Of a stretch of DNA of 64,000 nt, positions 56,017 through 63,953 are shown in pieces. Below the pieces are notes generated by a model, which was not told where the DNA came from, ran no database searches, and saw only the letters and a program-made list of their open reading frames with translations. The stretch's first letter is position 1. Each line of letters begins with the position of its first letter. Both the position numbers and the translations under genes were made by a program. The DNA is taken from contig JBKHAH010000002.1 of assembly GCA_046542995.1 (NCBI GenBank), forward strand, positions 24,421 through 88,420, given 5' to 3'. This stretch comes from Perlabentimonas sp046542995. GTDB lineage: Bacteria; Bacteroidota; Bacteroidia; Bacteroidales; Tenuifilaceae.

Positions 56017-57486
56017 GTGAAAAGAACCCTTTGCATAGTAGTAGCTGTTGTTGGTTTGTATTCCTGCTCAAAACGAATAAACCCCGGCAGCCCCACCTCT
56101 GGTGAACTGAAAAAACCACCGCAGGCAGTGGAGTCTGTTATTGAGATGCCCGTATCAATAAGTATTAATGAGCTGAATAGCTATATCAACAGTTTAGTGC
56201 CCTACGAGATATATTCAGGAACTGAGCAGGGGCAGGAAAAAGCGAAATTCAAGAAAGGTTTTATTAATATTTCCAAAGATTGGGAATGGAATGCCGATAT
56301 CAGCATAGTGAGAGATGGCGAAATTATTTTTGATGTATATGATGATGGCTCCCTGAACTTTCTGATACCACTGCAGGTTAACTGTCATGCCTGCGCATCG
56401 GTTAACCTAGGGGCAAGTATAACCAAATGCGGATCCACCTCATCGGCACTCGACCTTTTTATTAATACCCGTATATTTTTTAATGAGGATTGGACCATCT
56501 CCTCTCAGACAAATATTGGGTACGACTTGATAAACCCATACCTTTCAATACCCTTTAATATTTGGCAATTCCCAACCTTTTACATTAATTTGAATGTTAG
56601 GGATGCGCTTGAAAATCCGGTTAATAGTGAGCTAAATAAGCATGCACAAGAGATTGATAGAAAAATTACCGACTATTTTAATGGTTTAAACATAGATGAG
56701 AAGGCCTATGAAGTATGGGAGAACCTGGCCAACTCACACAAAATTTCCGATGCGCCAAGCGCCTACCTTAATATTAATCCCACAAGAATTTTTATTGACA
56801 ACATTGCAAGAAACTACGACAAGCTAACCACATACATAGGGGTTGCTGCTTATATCGACCTATCATCACAGCCAAAAGAGATAGCAAAAAAACCATTGCC
56901 GAACCTAGACCTCGCCAGCCAAATGGGTAACATTAACCTCAATATCCCCATAAGGGTTGACTATACAGCCATTGAAGATATTGTTAAGAAAAACGTACTG
57001 GACTCAACATTCACGCACAATGATTACAGCGTAACCATTAAGGGCGTTAGCATTTACGGCATTGAGGATGCCGTTGTTATTGACCTAACAATTGACGGTA
57101 GCATAAACAGCCTCTTCCGGCAGGTTTCGGGGCACGTTTACCTGCTAGCTAAACCTGCATACGACAGGGAGAATAACATCCTTTACCTGAAGCACGTGGA
57201 GCTATCATCTGAAACCAACAGGATGCTAATTGACAGGAATATCAGCTGGCTTTCGGGTAAGCATTTCTATGAAACCATTATCAACAAATCAAAGATTTAC
57301 CTTAACGACGAGATTGCCAATTACGAACAGCTAATAAACGGCCAACTTCAGGAACTTACCTTTAATCAGCTCACTATAAGTGGTAAGATAGAAAGCATTC
57401 AGCTACTCGATTTTGTTATTGGGCAGGACAATATTACCGTTTTCCTTGAGGGCATAGGTAGGCTTGATTCGGAGTTTAAGTTGTAG
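56017..57486 (+). CDS. DUF4403 family lipoprotein
   Basis: About 489 residues from a GTG at 56017 that begins a lipoprotein signal (CIVVAVVGLYSCSK); 20 residues upstream of it look untranslated. The DUF4403 pattern runs from MPVSISINELNSYIN to the C-terminal amphipathic domain. Function unknown; probably binds lipid or envelope components at the membrane. Confidence 0.78.
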   Translation: MKRTLCIVVAVVGLYSCSKRINPGSPTSGELKKPPQAVESVIEMPVSISINELNSYINSLVPYEIYSGTEQGQEKAKFKKGFINISKDWEWNADISIVRDGEIIFDVYDDGSLNFLIPLQVNCHACASVNLGASITKCGSTSSALDLFINTRIFFNEDWTISSQTNIGYDLINPYLSIPFNIWQFPTFYINLNVRDALENPVNSELNKHAQEIDRKITDYFNGLNIDEKAYEVWENLANSHKISDAPSAYLNINPTRIFIDNIARNYDKLTTYIGVAAYIDLSSQPKEIAKKPLPNLDLASQMGNINLNIPIRVDYTAIEDIVKKNVLDSTFTHNDYSVTIKGVSIYGIEDAVVIDLTIDGSINSLFRQVSGHVYLLAKPAYDRENNILYLKHVELSSETNRMLIDRNISWLSGKHFYETIINKSKIYLNDEIANYEQLINGQLQELTFNQLTISGKIESIQLLDFVIGQDNITVFLEGIGRLDSEFKL

Positions 57487-57627
57487 TTGAGGATAATTGA
57501 CCGCAACATATTTCAACCCTCTTCCTTAAACAAACTTTACCCTTTTTACTCCTACCATAGGTTTTTAAAACTGATTTTGCTAAGTTTAATGTTTTATTTC
57601 AAGACATTAAAAAACAAATGGCGCCTA

Positions 57628-57642
57628 CGACATAAGTTGTCG
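57628..57642. repeat. Small hairpin ending GTCGGGAA, upstream of the tracrRNA
   Basis: CGACA and TGTCG pair around a 5-base loop and are followed by GGAAAG. The TGTCGGGAA foot recurs at 61540 after cas9. It may be a decayed REP-like unit; evidence is thin. The rest of 57487-57694 shows nothing convincing. Confidence 0.3.
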
Positions 57643-57694
57643 GGAAAGCATTGTATGTTTCGTATTTAATTGGTTTAAGGAAATTATTCAATAC

Positions 57695-57768
57695 GAGAAA
57701 AGGCGACTTGCGCCGCCTTAAATGTTTTCACAACGGAATAATCCTTATTGTGAATTGCTTCAGATTGT
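57695..57768 (-). ncRNA. tracrRNA of the type II-C CRISPR system
   Basis: On the minus strand the order is: anti-repeat CAATCTGAAGCAATTCACAA, complementary to the first 22 bases of the CRISPR repeat except for one missing base and a terminal wobble; a nexus-like AAGGATTATTCCG; a second stem region around GTTGTGAAAACATTTAAGGC; and a terminator GGCGGCGCAAGTCGCC followed by TTTT. This is the layout of II-C tracrRNAs. It is divergent from cas9, and the ends are estimates. Confidence 0.9.
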
Positions 57769-57772
57769 AATG

Positions 57773-57803
57773 CAAATATATAACTCTAAAATTTAAACCG
57801 CAA
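57773..57803 (-). promoter_or_regulatory. Promoter of the tracrRNA
   Basis: On the minus strand TTG, 20 bases, then TATATTTG (57773-57780). It lies entirely in the cas9 5' region, ending 7 bases before the cas9 ATG, so the two transcripts could interfere. Confidence 0.75.
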
Positions 57804-57809
57804 TAGGCT

Positions 57810-60800
57810 ATGAAAAAAATATTAGGATTGGATTTGGGCTCGGCATCAATTGGATGGGCTGTAATTACCGAAAATGAGGTTAATGGAAAAGCATTTAAAG
57901 AAATACTTGGGCTAGGTAGCAGAATAATACCCTATGAGGGAACCGAGGGCAAAGATTTTGAAAAGGGTACAGGAGAAAGTCGAAATTCTATCAGGACAAA
58001 AATGAGAACTGCTAGAAAGGGCTATGATCGTTATCAGTTAAGAAGGAAGTTTTTAATTCAAGAACTTATAAAAGCCGACATGTATCCTGATGAGGAATTG
58101 AAGAATTTACCCAAAATGAAATTGTGGCAACTAAGAAACAACGCTGTAAGTTCAAAAATATCATTAAAAGAGTTAGGGCGTTTGTTACTTTGGTTAAACC
58201 AAAAGCGTGGCTATAAAAGTAGCCGTAGCGAAGCAAATATGGATAAGAAGGATACTGAGTACGTTGCAGAGGTTAAAAGCAGACATCAATCTATCAAGGA
58301 GAAAAAAATAACAATAGGTCAATATTTCTATCAAAATCTTGAAAACGATGAGTTTTTTAGGGTTAAGGAAAATATCTTTCCGAGGGAAGCTTATATTGAG
58401 GAATTTGATGCAATCTCTAGCCAACAGCAAATGCACTATTCCTCAATCTTAACAGAAGAATTCATTAAAAAAATTAGAGATGAAATAATTTACTATCAAC
58501 GTCCACTAAAATCTCAGAAAGGACTAGTATCTACATGTGAGTTCGAAGGCTTTTGGAAGAAAGGCAATGATGGCAAAGAGTATTTTGTTGGTCCCAATGT
58601 TGCACCTCGAAGTTCTCCACTTTTTCAACTAGCAAAGGTTTGGGAAAATGTTAACAGCATCAGAATAGATGACAAGTATGGAAGAAAAATTGAAATTTCC
58701 ATAGAACAAAAACAAGCACTCTTTAACCATCTCGATAATAATGAAAAACTCACCCAAACAGACATAATCAGAATTCTTGGGCTAAAGAAGAACGACTGCT
58801 TCTTCAACAAGCAAGTTACCAAAGGTATAAAGGGTAATGTTACTAAAAAAGCAATTCTAAATTGCTTCGCGAATCCTGAAAAGTATAACCATCTTTTCCG
58901 TTTTGAATTTAGTATCATTGAAAAAGAAGAGAAAACCTACTTATACAAGAAAGAAACGGGCGAAATTTTTGGTGAAAATAGAATAAAATTCATTGACCCA
59001 AAAATAGAAAACGAACCCTATTATCAACTTTGGCACACCATTTATTCCATAATCGATATGGATGATTGCAGCAGAGTTTTACAGCAAAAGTTTGGCATAG
59101 AAAGTGAAATAGCAGATAAATTAGCAAAACTCGATTTAACCAAAGGTGGATTCGGCAACAAATCGGCAAAAGCTATTCGCAAAATATTACCCTATTTAAT
59201 GGAAGGTTATGTTTATAGCGATGCAATGAGTTTTGCAGGTTACGAACATTCAACTTCACTTACTAAGGATGAAAATCTAAAACGGAATTTGCTCGATAAA
59301 CTTAAACCAATTGCTAATAACTCTTTACGTCAACCTATTGTTGAGAAAATTCTTAACCAAATGGTTAACGTTGTAAATGCGATTATTGAGAAGTACGGAA
59401 AACCTGATGAAATAAGAGTAGAACTAGCTAGAGAATTAAAGCAAAGTAAGGAGGAAAGGAGTAATGCATCAAACTTTTTAAGTAAACGAGAAAGAGAGAA
59501 TGAACAAATTGTAAAAAAACTCCAAGAATTTGGGTTAAGAGCAACAAGAAATAATATAATAAAATGGCGACTTTATGAAGAGATGGATAACAAGGATAAA
59601 AAGTTAAACGCAATTTGTATATATTGTGGACAGCCCATTTCCGTTACCGAAGCCATTAAGGGTAATGATGTGGATATTGAGCACATCATACCTAAATCTA
59701 AACTTTTTGATGATTCTCAGAGCAATAAAACTCTAGCACATAGGCAATGTAATAGTTCCAAAGGCGACCGAACAGCATACGATTTTATGAAATGTAAATC
59801 TGACCAAGTACTTAAAGCTTATGTGGAAAGGGTTAATAAACTTTACTCAACAAAGGTTATTGGCAAGTCCAAGCGTGATAAATTATTAATGACTGAGAAT
59901 AAAATTCCGCAGAATTTTATTGACCGTCAACTCCGCGAGAGTCAATACATTGCTCGTAAGGCAAGAGAAATTTTACAAACCATTTGCCACAATGTCTGGG
60001 CAACATCAGGTAATGTTACTTCTGAACTACGTCATTTATGGGGTTGGAACGATGTTACTATGAACTTACAACTCCCAAAGTATAAGGAATTAGGTTTAAT
60101 TGAAACAAAAGAGTGGGAAAGCGAACATGGAAAGAATAAGCATTCAAAAGAGGTTATTACTGGTTGGTCTAAGCGAGATGACCATCGCCACCATGCTATT
60201 GATGCCTTAACGGTTGCATGTACAAAGCAGGGCTATATTCAGCGTTTTAATACGCTTAGCTCAAGCAAAACAAGAGAAGATTTGAAGAGAATTGTTGAAA
60301 ACAGGTCGGTTGATTATCGCGAAAAACTATCAATACTTGAAAAATATATGATAAGTGAGCAACCATTCACAGTTAAAGAGGTTGAAAATAAGGTTGCAAA
60401 TATTCTAGTGTCATTTAAAACTGGTAAAAAGGTGGCGGTGACTGGAAAACGTAAGGTTGGGAAAAAAGGCAATAGAAAAGTTGTGCAAACGGGAATAATT
60501 GTTCCTAGAGGGGCTTTAAGCGAAGAGAGCGTTTATGGAAAGATCAAAAAAATTGAAGAGAACAAACCTTTAAAATATCTTTTTGAGAATACCCAATTAA
60601 TATTAAAACCGCTAATAAAGAAACTCGTTGAAGAACGTTTAATAAAATATGAGGGTGATACTAAAAAGGCTTTGGCTTCAACAAAAAAAGACCCAATTTA
60701 TCTTGATAAGGAAAAAACGGTAGAATTAAGATATGGTTCCTGCTTTAAAAATGAATATGTTATTAAGTACAGCGTTGATGTAAATTTCAATAAAGTTGAG

Positions 60801-61529
60801 AAGGTTATTGATGGCAACATCAAAAACATTCTTAAAAACAGATTAGATAAGTTTAACGGTAAACCAAAAGAAGCCTTTAAGGATGTACAACGCGATGATA
60901 CTGTTTTGAAATGGTATGAAGATGAAGGTTTAGTCCGTCCAATTAGATCTGTACGTTGCTATACAGGGCTCTCAGCCGTTGTCCCTGTAAAAAAGGATGA
61001 GAATGGGAGAGAAATTGGATTTGTTAAACCTGGTAACAATCATCATATTGCAATTTACACAGATACTGAAGGCAATAAGACTGAACATATATGCACGTTC
61101 TGGAATGCCGTTGAACGTAAAAAATACGGTTTACCTGTTGTGATTAACAATACCAACGAAGTTTGGGATGTTATTCAGCAACAACCAGAGGGCACCATCC
61201 CCGAAAGTTTTTTAGAGCTACTGCCAAAGCCAAATCTAACTCTACACCTTAGCATGCAACAGAATGAGATGTTTATTTTAGGTATGAACGATGAGGAGTT
61301 TGAAAATGCAAAAAACACCAATGATTATAAAACCATTAGCCATAAACTTTATAGAGTACAGAAGTTAGGAAGTGGAGATTATACTTTTAGACATCATCTA
61401 GAAACTCAACTTGTCGATGACAACAATTCTCATTTAAGTAAAAGACATATTAGAATAAGGAGCATCAGTAACTTTAACTCATTAAATCCTAAAAAAGTTA
61501 AAGTTGATTGCATTGGCAATTTAGTTTAA
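57810..61529 (+). CDS. cas9: CRISPR-associated endonuclease Cas9 (type II-C)
   Basis: 1239 residues, a complete Cas9 of II-C size. RuvC-I GLDLGSASIGWAV (D8), an Arg-rich bridge helix at about 60-80, RuvC-II IRVELARELK (E538), HNH domain with CIYC (C603/C606) and DIEHIIPKS (H625) and N648, then RuvC-III HHAIDAL (H795, D798). All catalytic residues are present, so the nuclease should be active. With tracrRNA and crRNA it cleaves invading DNA. No consensus promoter is visible directly upstream. It is separated from cas1 by a transposase-family gene. Confidence 0.97.
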   Translation: MKKILGLDLGSASIGWAVITENEVNGKAFKEILGLGSRIIPYEGTEGKDFEKGTGESRNSIRTKMRTARKGYDRYQLRRKFLIQELIKADMYPDEELKNLPKMKLWQLRNNAVSSKISLKELGRLLLWLNQKRGYKSSRSEANMDKKDTEYVAEVKSRHQSIKEKKITIGQYFYQNLENDEFFRVKENIFPREAYIEEFDAISSQQQMHYSSILTEEFIKKIRDEIIYYQRPLKSQKGLVSTCEFEGFWKKGNDGKEYFVGPNVAPRSSPLFQLAKVWENVNSIRIDDKYGRKIEISIEQKQALFNHLDNNEKLTQTDIIRILGLKKNDCFFNKQVTKGIKGNVTKKAILNCFANPEKYNHLFRFEFSIIEKEEKTYLYKKETGEIFGENRIKFIDPKIENEPYYQLWHTIYSIIDMDDCSRVLQQKFGIESEIADKLAKLDLTKGGFGNKSAKAIRKILPYLMEGYVYSDAMSFAGYEHSTSLTKDENLKRNLLDKLKPIANNSLRQPIVEKILNQMVNVVNAIIEKYGKPDEIRVELARELKQSKEERSNASNFLSKRERENEQIVKKLQEFGLRATRNNIIKWRLYEEMDNKDKKLNAICIYCGQPISVTEAIKGNDVDIEHIIPKSKLFDDSQSNKTLAHRQCNSSKGDRTAYDFMKCKSDQVLKAYVERVNKLYSTKVIGKSKRDKLLMTENKIPQNFIDRQLRESQYIARKAREILQTICHNVWATSGNVTSELRHLWGWNDVTMNLQLPKYKELGLIETKEWESEHGKNKHSKEVITGWSKRDDHRHHAIDALTVACTKQGYIQRFNTLSSSKTREDLKRIVENRSVDYREKLSILEKYMISEQPFTVKEVENKVANILVSFKTGKKVAVTGKRKVGKKGNRKVVQTGIIVPRGALSEESVYGKIKKIEENKPLKYLFENTQLILKPLIKKLVEERLIKYEGDTKKALASTKKDPIYLDKEKTVELRYGSCFKNEYVIKYSVDVNFNKVEKVIDGNIKNILKNRLDKFNGKPKEAFKDVQRDDTVLKWYEDEGLVRPIRSVRCYTGLSAVVPVKKDENGREIGFVKPGNNHHIAIYTDTEGNKTEHICTFWNAVERKKYGLPVVINNTNEVWDVIQQQPEGTIPESFLELLPKPNLTLHLSMQQNEMFILGMNDEEFENAKNTNDYKTISHKLYRVQKLGSGDYTFRHHLETQLVDDNNSHLSKRHIRIRSISNFNSLNPKKVKVDCIGNLV

Positions 61530-61538
61530 CATATACAA

Positions 61539-61581
61539 CTGTCGGGAAGTCCAGCTTGTTACCAGAAAGTCTCCCCGGCAG
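61539..61581. repeat. Palindrome 1, cas9-RAYT gap
   Basis: CTGTCGGG and CCCGGCAG pair (one G:T) as the outer stem, with an AG/CT continuation across one mismatch and a loop of about 21 bases. It lies 9 bases after the cas9 stop. The imperfect palindrome with an internal mismatch is REP-like. Confidence 0.5.
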
Positions 61582-61597
61582 GAAGAATAAAACTACG

Positions 61598-61637
61598 AAC
61601 GGGGTGAATCTCTAGCGAAACAAATATTCACCCCGTT
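61598..61637. repeat. Palindrome 2, cas9-RAYT gap
   Basis: AACGGGGTGAAT and ATTCACCCCGTT form a perfect 12-bp stem around 16 bases. Its GGGGTGA/TCACCCC core is shared with palindromes 3 and 4. Confidence 0.65.
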
Positions 61638-61654
61638 AGATAACAGCAGAAATT

Positions 61655-62320
61655 ATGTTCTTCGAAGAGGGTCATCTATACCACATCTACAATCAGGGCA
61701 ATAATCGCCAGCGCATATTCTTTACCAGAGAGAACTACCTGTTCTTTTTGAGCAAGATTAAAAAACATGTTTTGCCCTACTCCGATATACTGGCGTGGTG
61801 CCTAATGCCCAATCATTTCCATTTGATGGTACATGTTAATAGCTTGGAGTTACCATTGGGAGCTGGAAATTACTCAGCTAATTACCCAAGTAATAGTTCG
61901 AGTAGTAGTAGTCCGAGTGCGACTCTAAGTCGCGCCCGGACTACTACTGTTAAAACTCAATCATTTCAGCATTCAATTGGAGTAATGCTTGCATCATACA
62001 CTCGGGCAATAAATAAGCAAATGAATTGGTCTGGTTCACTATTTCGTAGCGAAACCAAAGCAATATGCCTTACCCAAGTCAATAAGCTAACCCAAGCATA
62101 CTACATTAGCAAGGGCGTAACCAGCATAAATATTCAGCACCCAGAGTTACAATACCCAAACATCTGCTTTAACTATATCAACCTAAATCCTTTAAAAGAT
62201 GGATTGGTAAATAGGAATGAGGACTGGGAGTTCTCCTCGTACCCCGATGTGGTGGGGCTACGCAATGGCAAGTTGATAAGCAGGGAGAGGATATTGGAGT
62301 TTGGGCTAACGATAATTTAG
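61655..62320 (+). CDS. REP-associated tyrosine transposase (RAYT, Y1 HUH family)
   Basis: 221 residues. N-terminal HLYHIYNQGNNRQRIFF, the HUH motif NHFHLMVH (H54, H56) and the catalytic Tyr in SYTRAINK (about Y115) mark a Y1 transposase of the RAYT type. RAYTs nick single-stranded DNA at palindromic REP elements and are domesticated, single-copy genes without IS ends. This one sits between cas9 and cas1 in the same direction. A 45-base palindrome is inserted in frame at residues 84-98 (the SSSSPSATLSRARTTT region). Confidence 0.88.
   Translation: MFFEEGHLYHIYNQGNNRQRIFFTRENYLFFLSKIKKHVLPYSDILAWCLMPNHFHLMVHVNSLELPLGAGNYSANYPSNSSSSSSPSATLSRARTTTVKTQSFQHSIGVMLASYTRAINKQMNWSGSLFRSETKAICLTQVNKLTQAYYISKGVTSINIQHPELQYPNICFNYINLNPLKDGLVNRNEDWEFSSYPDVVGLRNGKLISRERILEFGLTII
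61904..61948. repeat. In-frame palindrome inside the RAYT gene
   Basis: Outer arms AGTAGTAGTCCG and CGGACTACTACT (12 bp, perfect), a three-base mismatch, inner arms GCGACT and AGTCGC, loop CTA. 45 bases, a multiple of three, so the reading frame is kept. The design matches classic REP hairpins with a central bulge. Confidence 0.8.
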
Positions 62321-62325
62321 CCACT

Positions 62326-62370
62326 ACTCACTGGGTGACTATCTGCTAAGCAAAGAGTCACCCCGTGAGT
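62326..62370. repeat. Palindrome 3, RAYT-cas1 gap
   Basis: ACTCACTGGGTGACT and AGTCACCCCGTGAGT pair at 14 of 15 positions around the loop ATCTGCTAAGCAAAG. Nearly the same unit recurs as palindrome 4. Confidence 0.75.
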
Positions 62371-62394
62371 ATATAAAACCTAAACCAAAAACCA

Positions 62395-63336
62395 ATGATT
62401 AAACGTACCCTTTACTTCGGAAACCCAGCCTACCTTAGGATGAAGGACAGGCAGCTGGTGGTGCAAAAAGAACCTAGTCCGGCTGCTACTCAGGGTTTGA
62501 CGTCTAGCCAAACCTTGAGTAAAGGAAAAACCACCATTCCCATTGAGGATATTGGCGTAGTGATGCTCGATAATCCTCAAATCACATTATCGCACCCATT
62601 GCTAAATGCCCTACTTGCCAATAATGCAGCAATAGTAACTTGCAACGAAAAGCACTTGCCCTCTGGCATGTTTTTACCTTTAGAAGGAAATACGCTTCAG
62701 AGCGAGCGGTACAAAACCCAAATAGATGCCAGCCTTCCTTTAAAAAAGCAGCTATGGCAGCAAACCGTACAGGCTAAAATTGCAAATCAGGCGGCCGTTC
62801 TGCATGAACTGGGTTACGATATTGAGCCGATGCGATATTTTCAGCGTAGCGTTCGGAGTGGCGACCCCGATAATTACGAGGGTAGAGCCGCCTCGTTCTA
62901 CTGGAAGCATCTTTTTAATGGTATTATAGAGGATGACTTTGTTAGAGGAAGGTTTGAAGACGACCCAAACAATCTGTTGAACTACGGATACGCCGTACTA
63001 AGGGCTGTTATTGCCAGAAGTCTTGTGGGGTCTGGCCTTATGCCAACCCTGGGCATTTATCACCGAAACAAGTATAATGCCTTTTGCCTTGCCGATGATA
63101 TTATGGAACCCTATCGCCCATTTGTTGATAGAATCGTCATAAAAATTGTTGATGATTTTGATGACGTTAGTACATTAACCACCGAACTAAAAGCCCGATT
63201 ATTAGTAATACCCGCAATTGATATCAGCATTGATGGGAAAGTAAGCCCATTAATGGTTGCATCACAGCGTACAACCGCATCGCTTAACGAATGCTTTGAG
63301 GGTGCCAGCCGAAAAATTCTTTACCCAGCCCTTTAA
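62395..63336 (+). CDS. cas1: CRISPR integrase Cas1 (type II-C)
   Basis: 313 residues. Starts IKRTLYFGNPAYLRMKDRQLV, with the typical IPIEDIGVVMLDN. The metal site is NYEGRAASFYWK (Glu), GIYHRNKYN (His) and LADDIMEPYRP (acid). With Cas2 it inserts new spacers. Residues about 31-43 (ATQGLTSSQTLSK) are encoded by a palindrome inserted into the loop before the IPIED strand. All active-site residues are intact. Confidence 0.95.
   Translation: MIKRTLYFGNPAYLRMKDRQLVVQKEPSPAATQGLTSSQTLSKGKTTIPIEDIGVVMLDNPQITLSHPLLNALLANNAAIVTCNEKHLPSGMFLPLEGNTLQSERYKTQIDASLPLKKQLWQQTVQAKIANQAAVLHELGYDIEPMRYFQRSVRSGDPDNYEGRAASFYWKHLFNGIIEDDFVRGRFEDDPNNLLNYGYAVLRAVIARSLVGSGLMPTLGIYHRNKYNAFCLADDIMEPYRPFVDRIVIKIVDDFDDVSTLTTELKARLLVIPAIDISIDGKVSPLMVASQRTTASLNECFEGASRKILYPAL
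62487..62521. repeat. In-frame palindrome inside cas1
   Basis: TACTCAGGGTTTG and CAAACCTTGAGTA pair at 13 of 13 positions (one G:T) around a 9-base loop. The ACTC...GAGT core is 33 bases, a multiple of three, so the frame is kept. It falls in a variable surface loop of Cas1. Confidence 0.7.
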
Positions 63337-63339
63337 ATA

Positions 63340-63383
63340 CTCACGGGGGTAACTATCTTCTAAGCAAAGAGTCACCCCGTGAG
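63340..63383. repeat. Palindrome 4, cas1-cas2 gap
   Basis: CTCACGGGG and CCCCGTGAG are a perfect 9-bp base, with further GTAACT/AGTCAC pairing that is imperfect. The loop ATCTTCTAAGCAAAG differs from palindrome 3 by one base. It starts 3 bases after the cas1 stop. Confidence 0.75.
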
Positions 63384-63410
63384 CGACACATAGCATAACA
63401 TGAACGAGAT

Positions 63411-63752
63411 ATGACCACAACCAACCGATTAAACCAGTATAGAGTTATGTGGGTACTTGTATTTTTTGACCTTCCTACCGAAACTAAAAAGGATAGGAAA
63501 AACTATGCGCAATTTCGCAAGCAGATTATGAAGGATGGTTTTACCATGTTTCAATTTTCAATATACACACGTTGTTGTCCAAGTCGCGAGAATGCAGAGG
63601 TACATATCAAAAGGGTAAAATCAATACTTCCTCCATCGGGCTATGTTGGAATTCTCTGTATTACCGATAAGCAATTTGGCAATATGGAGCTGTTCCATTC
63701 AACAAGCCGCATAAAAGCAAACCCCGACGCTCAGCAGTTGCAATTATTTTAG
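63411..63752 (+). CDS. cas2: CRISPR-associated endonuclease Cas2
   Basis: 113 residues. VLVFFDLPTETKKDRKNYAQF with the catalytic-position Asp and SIYTRCCPSRENAEVHIKRVKSILP match II-C Cas2. It forms the Cas1-Cas2 integrase core. Its stop is 66 bases before the first repeat unit. Confidence 0.94.
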   Translation: MTTTNRLNQYRVMWVLVFFDLPTETKKDRKNYAQFRKQIMKDGFTMFQFSIYTRCCPSRENAEVHIKRVKSILPPSGYVGILCITDKQFGNMELFHSTSRIKANPDAQQLQLF

Positions 63753-63832
63753 ATATAACTTAATATAGTCTCAGCATGACTTTGAATCGCATTCGGTCTA
63801 AAAATAATCTTGACGTTGTTGTGAATTGCTTT

Positions 63833-63864
63833 GCCTCCGGCGAGCTCGCAAAGAACGCTCGGTT
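63833..63864. repeat. Insert 1 in the first CRISPR repeat
   Basis: 32 bases between repeat positions 15 and 16. It contains the self-complementary GCGAGCTCGC, and its ends allow CTTTGC/GCAAAG pairing that uses repeat bases. GAACGCTCGG follows. Hairpin-forming and GC-rich compared with its surroundings. Confidence 0.6.
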
Positions 63865-63874
63865 CAGATTGTAT

Positions 63875-63902
63875 CCCCGCCTGAACGACCCAGTCGGGCA
63901 GG
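63875..63902. repeat. Insert 2 in the first CRISPR repeat (REP-like hairpin)
   Basis: CCTG and CAGG outer arms, an AA/GG bulge, CGAC and GTCG inner arms, loop CCA (63880-63902). It has the same plan as the palindrome inside the RAYT gene: outer stem, central mismatch, CGAC/GTCG inner stem, 3-base loop. It separates the TAT and TTTG halves of the repeat's promoter box. Confidence 0.65.
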
Positions 63903-63953
63903 TTTGACTTATTGAACACAGCTTCAATCTTCTCCATAGTCTTATCCTTCTCG

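Noticed and set aside
57487..57669. 60-codon ORF between the DUF4403 gene and the tracrRNA
   Set aside because: It starts from a TTG directly at the previous stop and its composition is that of untranslated AT-rich DNA. No family resemblance is seen.
61655..62320. The transposase gene as an ordinary IS200/IS605 insertion
   Set aside because: There is no accompanying tnpB and no clear pair of IS ends. The sequence is RAYT-like and surrounded by small palindromes instead.
63818..63922. The interrupted repeat unit as a second tracrRNA
   Set aside because: It reads the repeat in the same direction and no terminator or nexus follows on the minus strand. A complete tracrRNA already exists at 57.7 kb.
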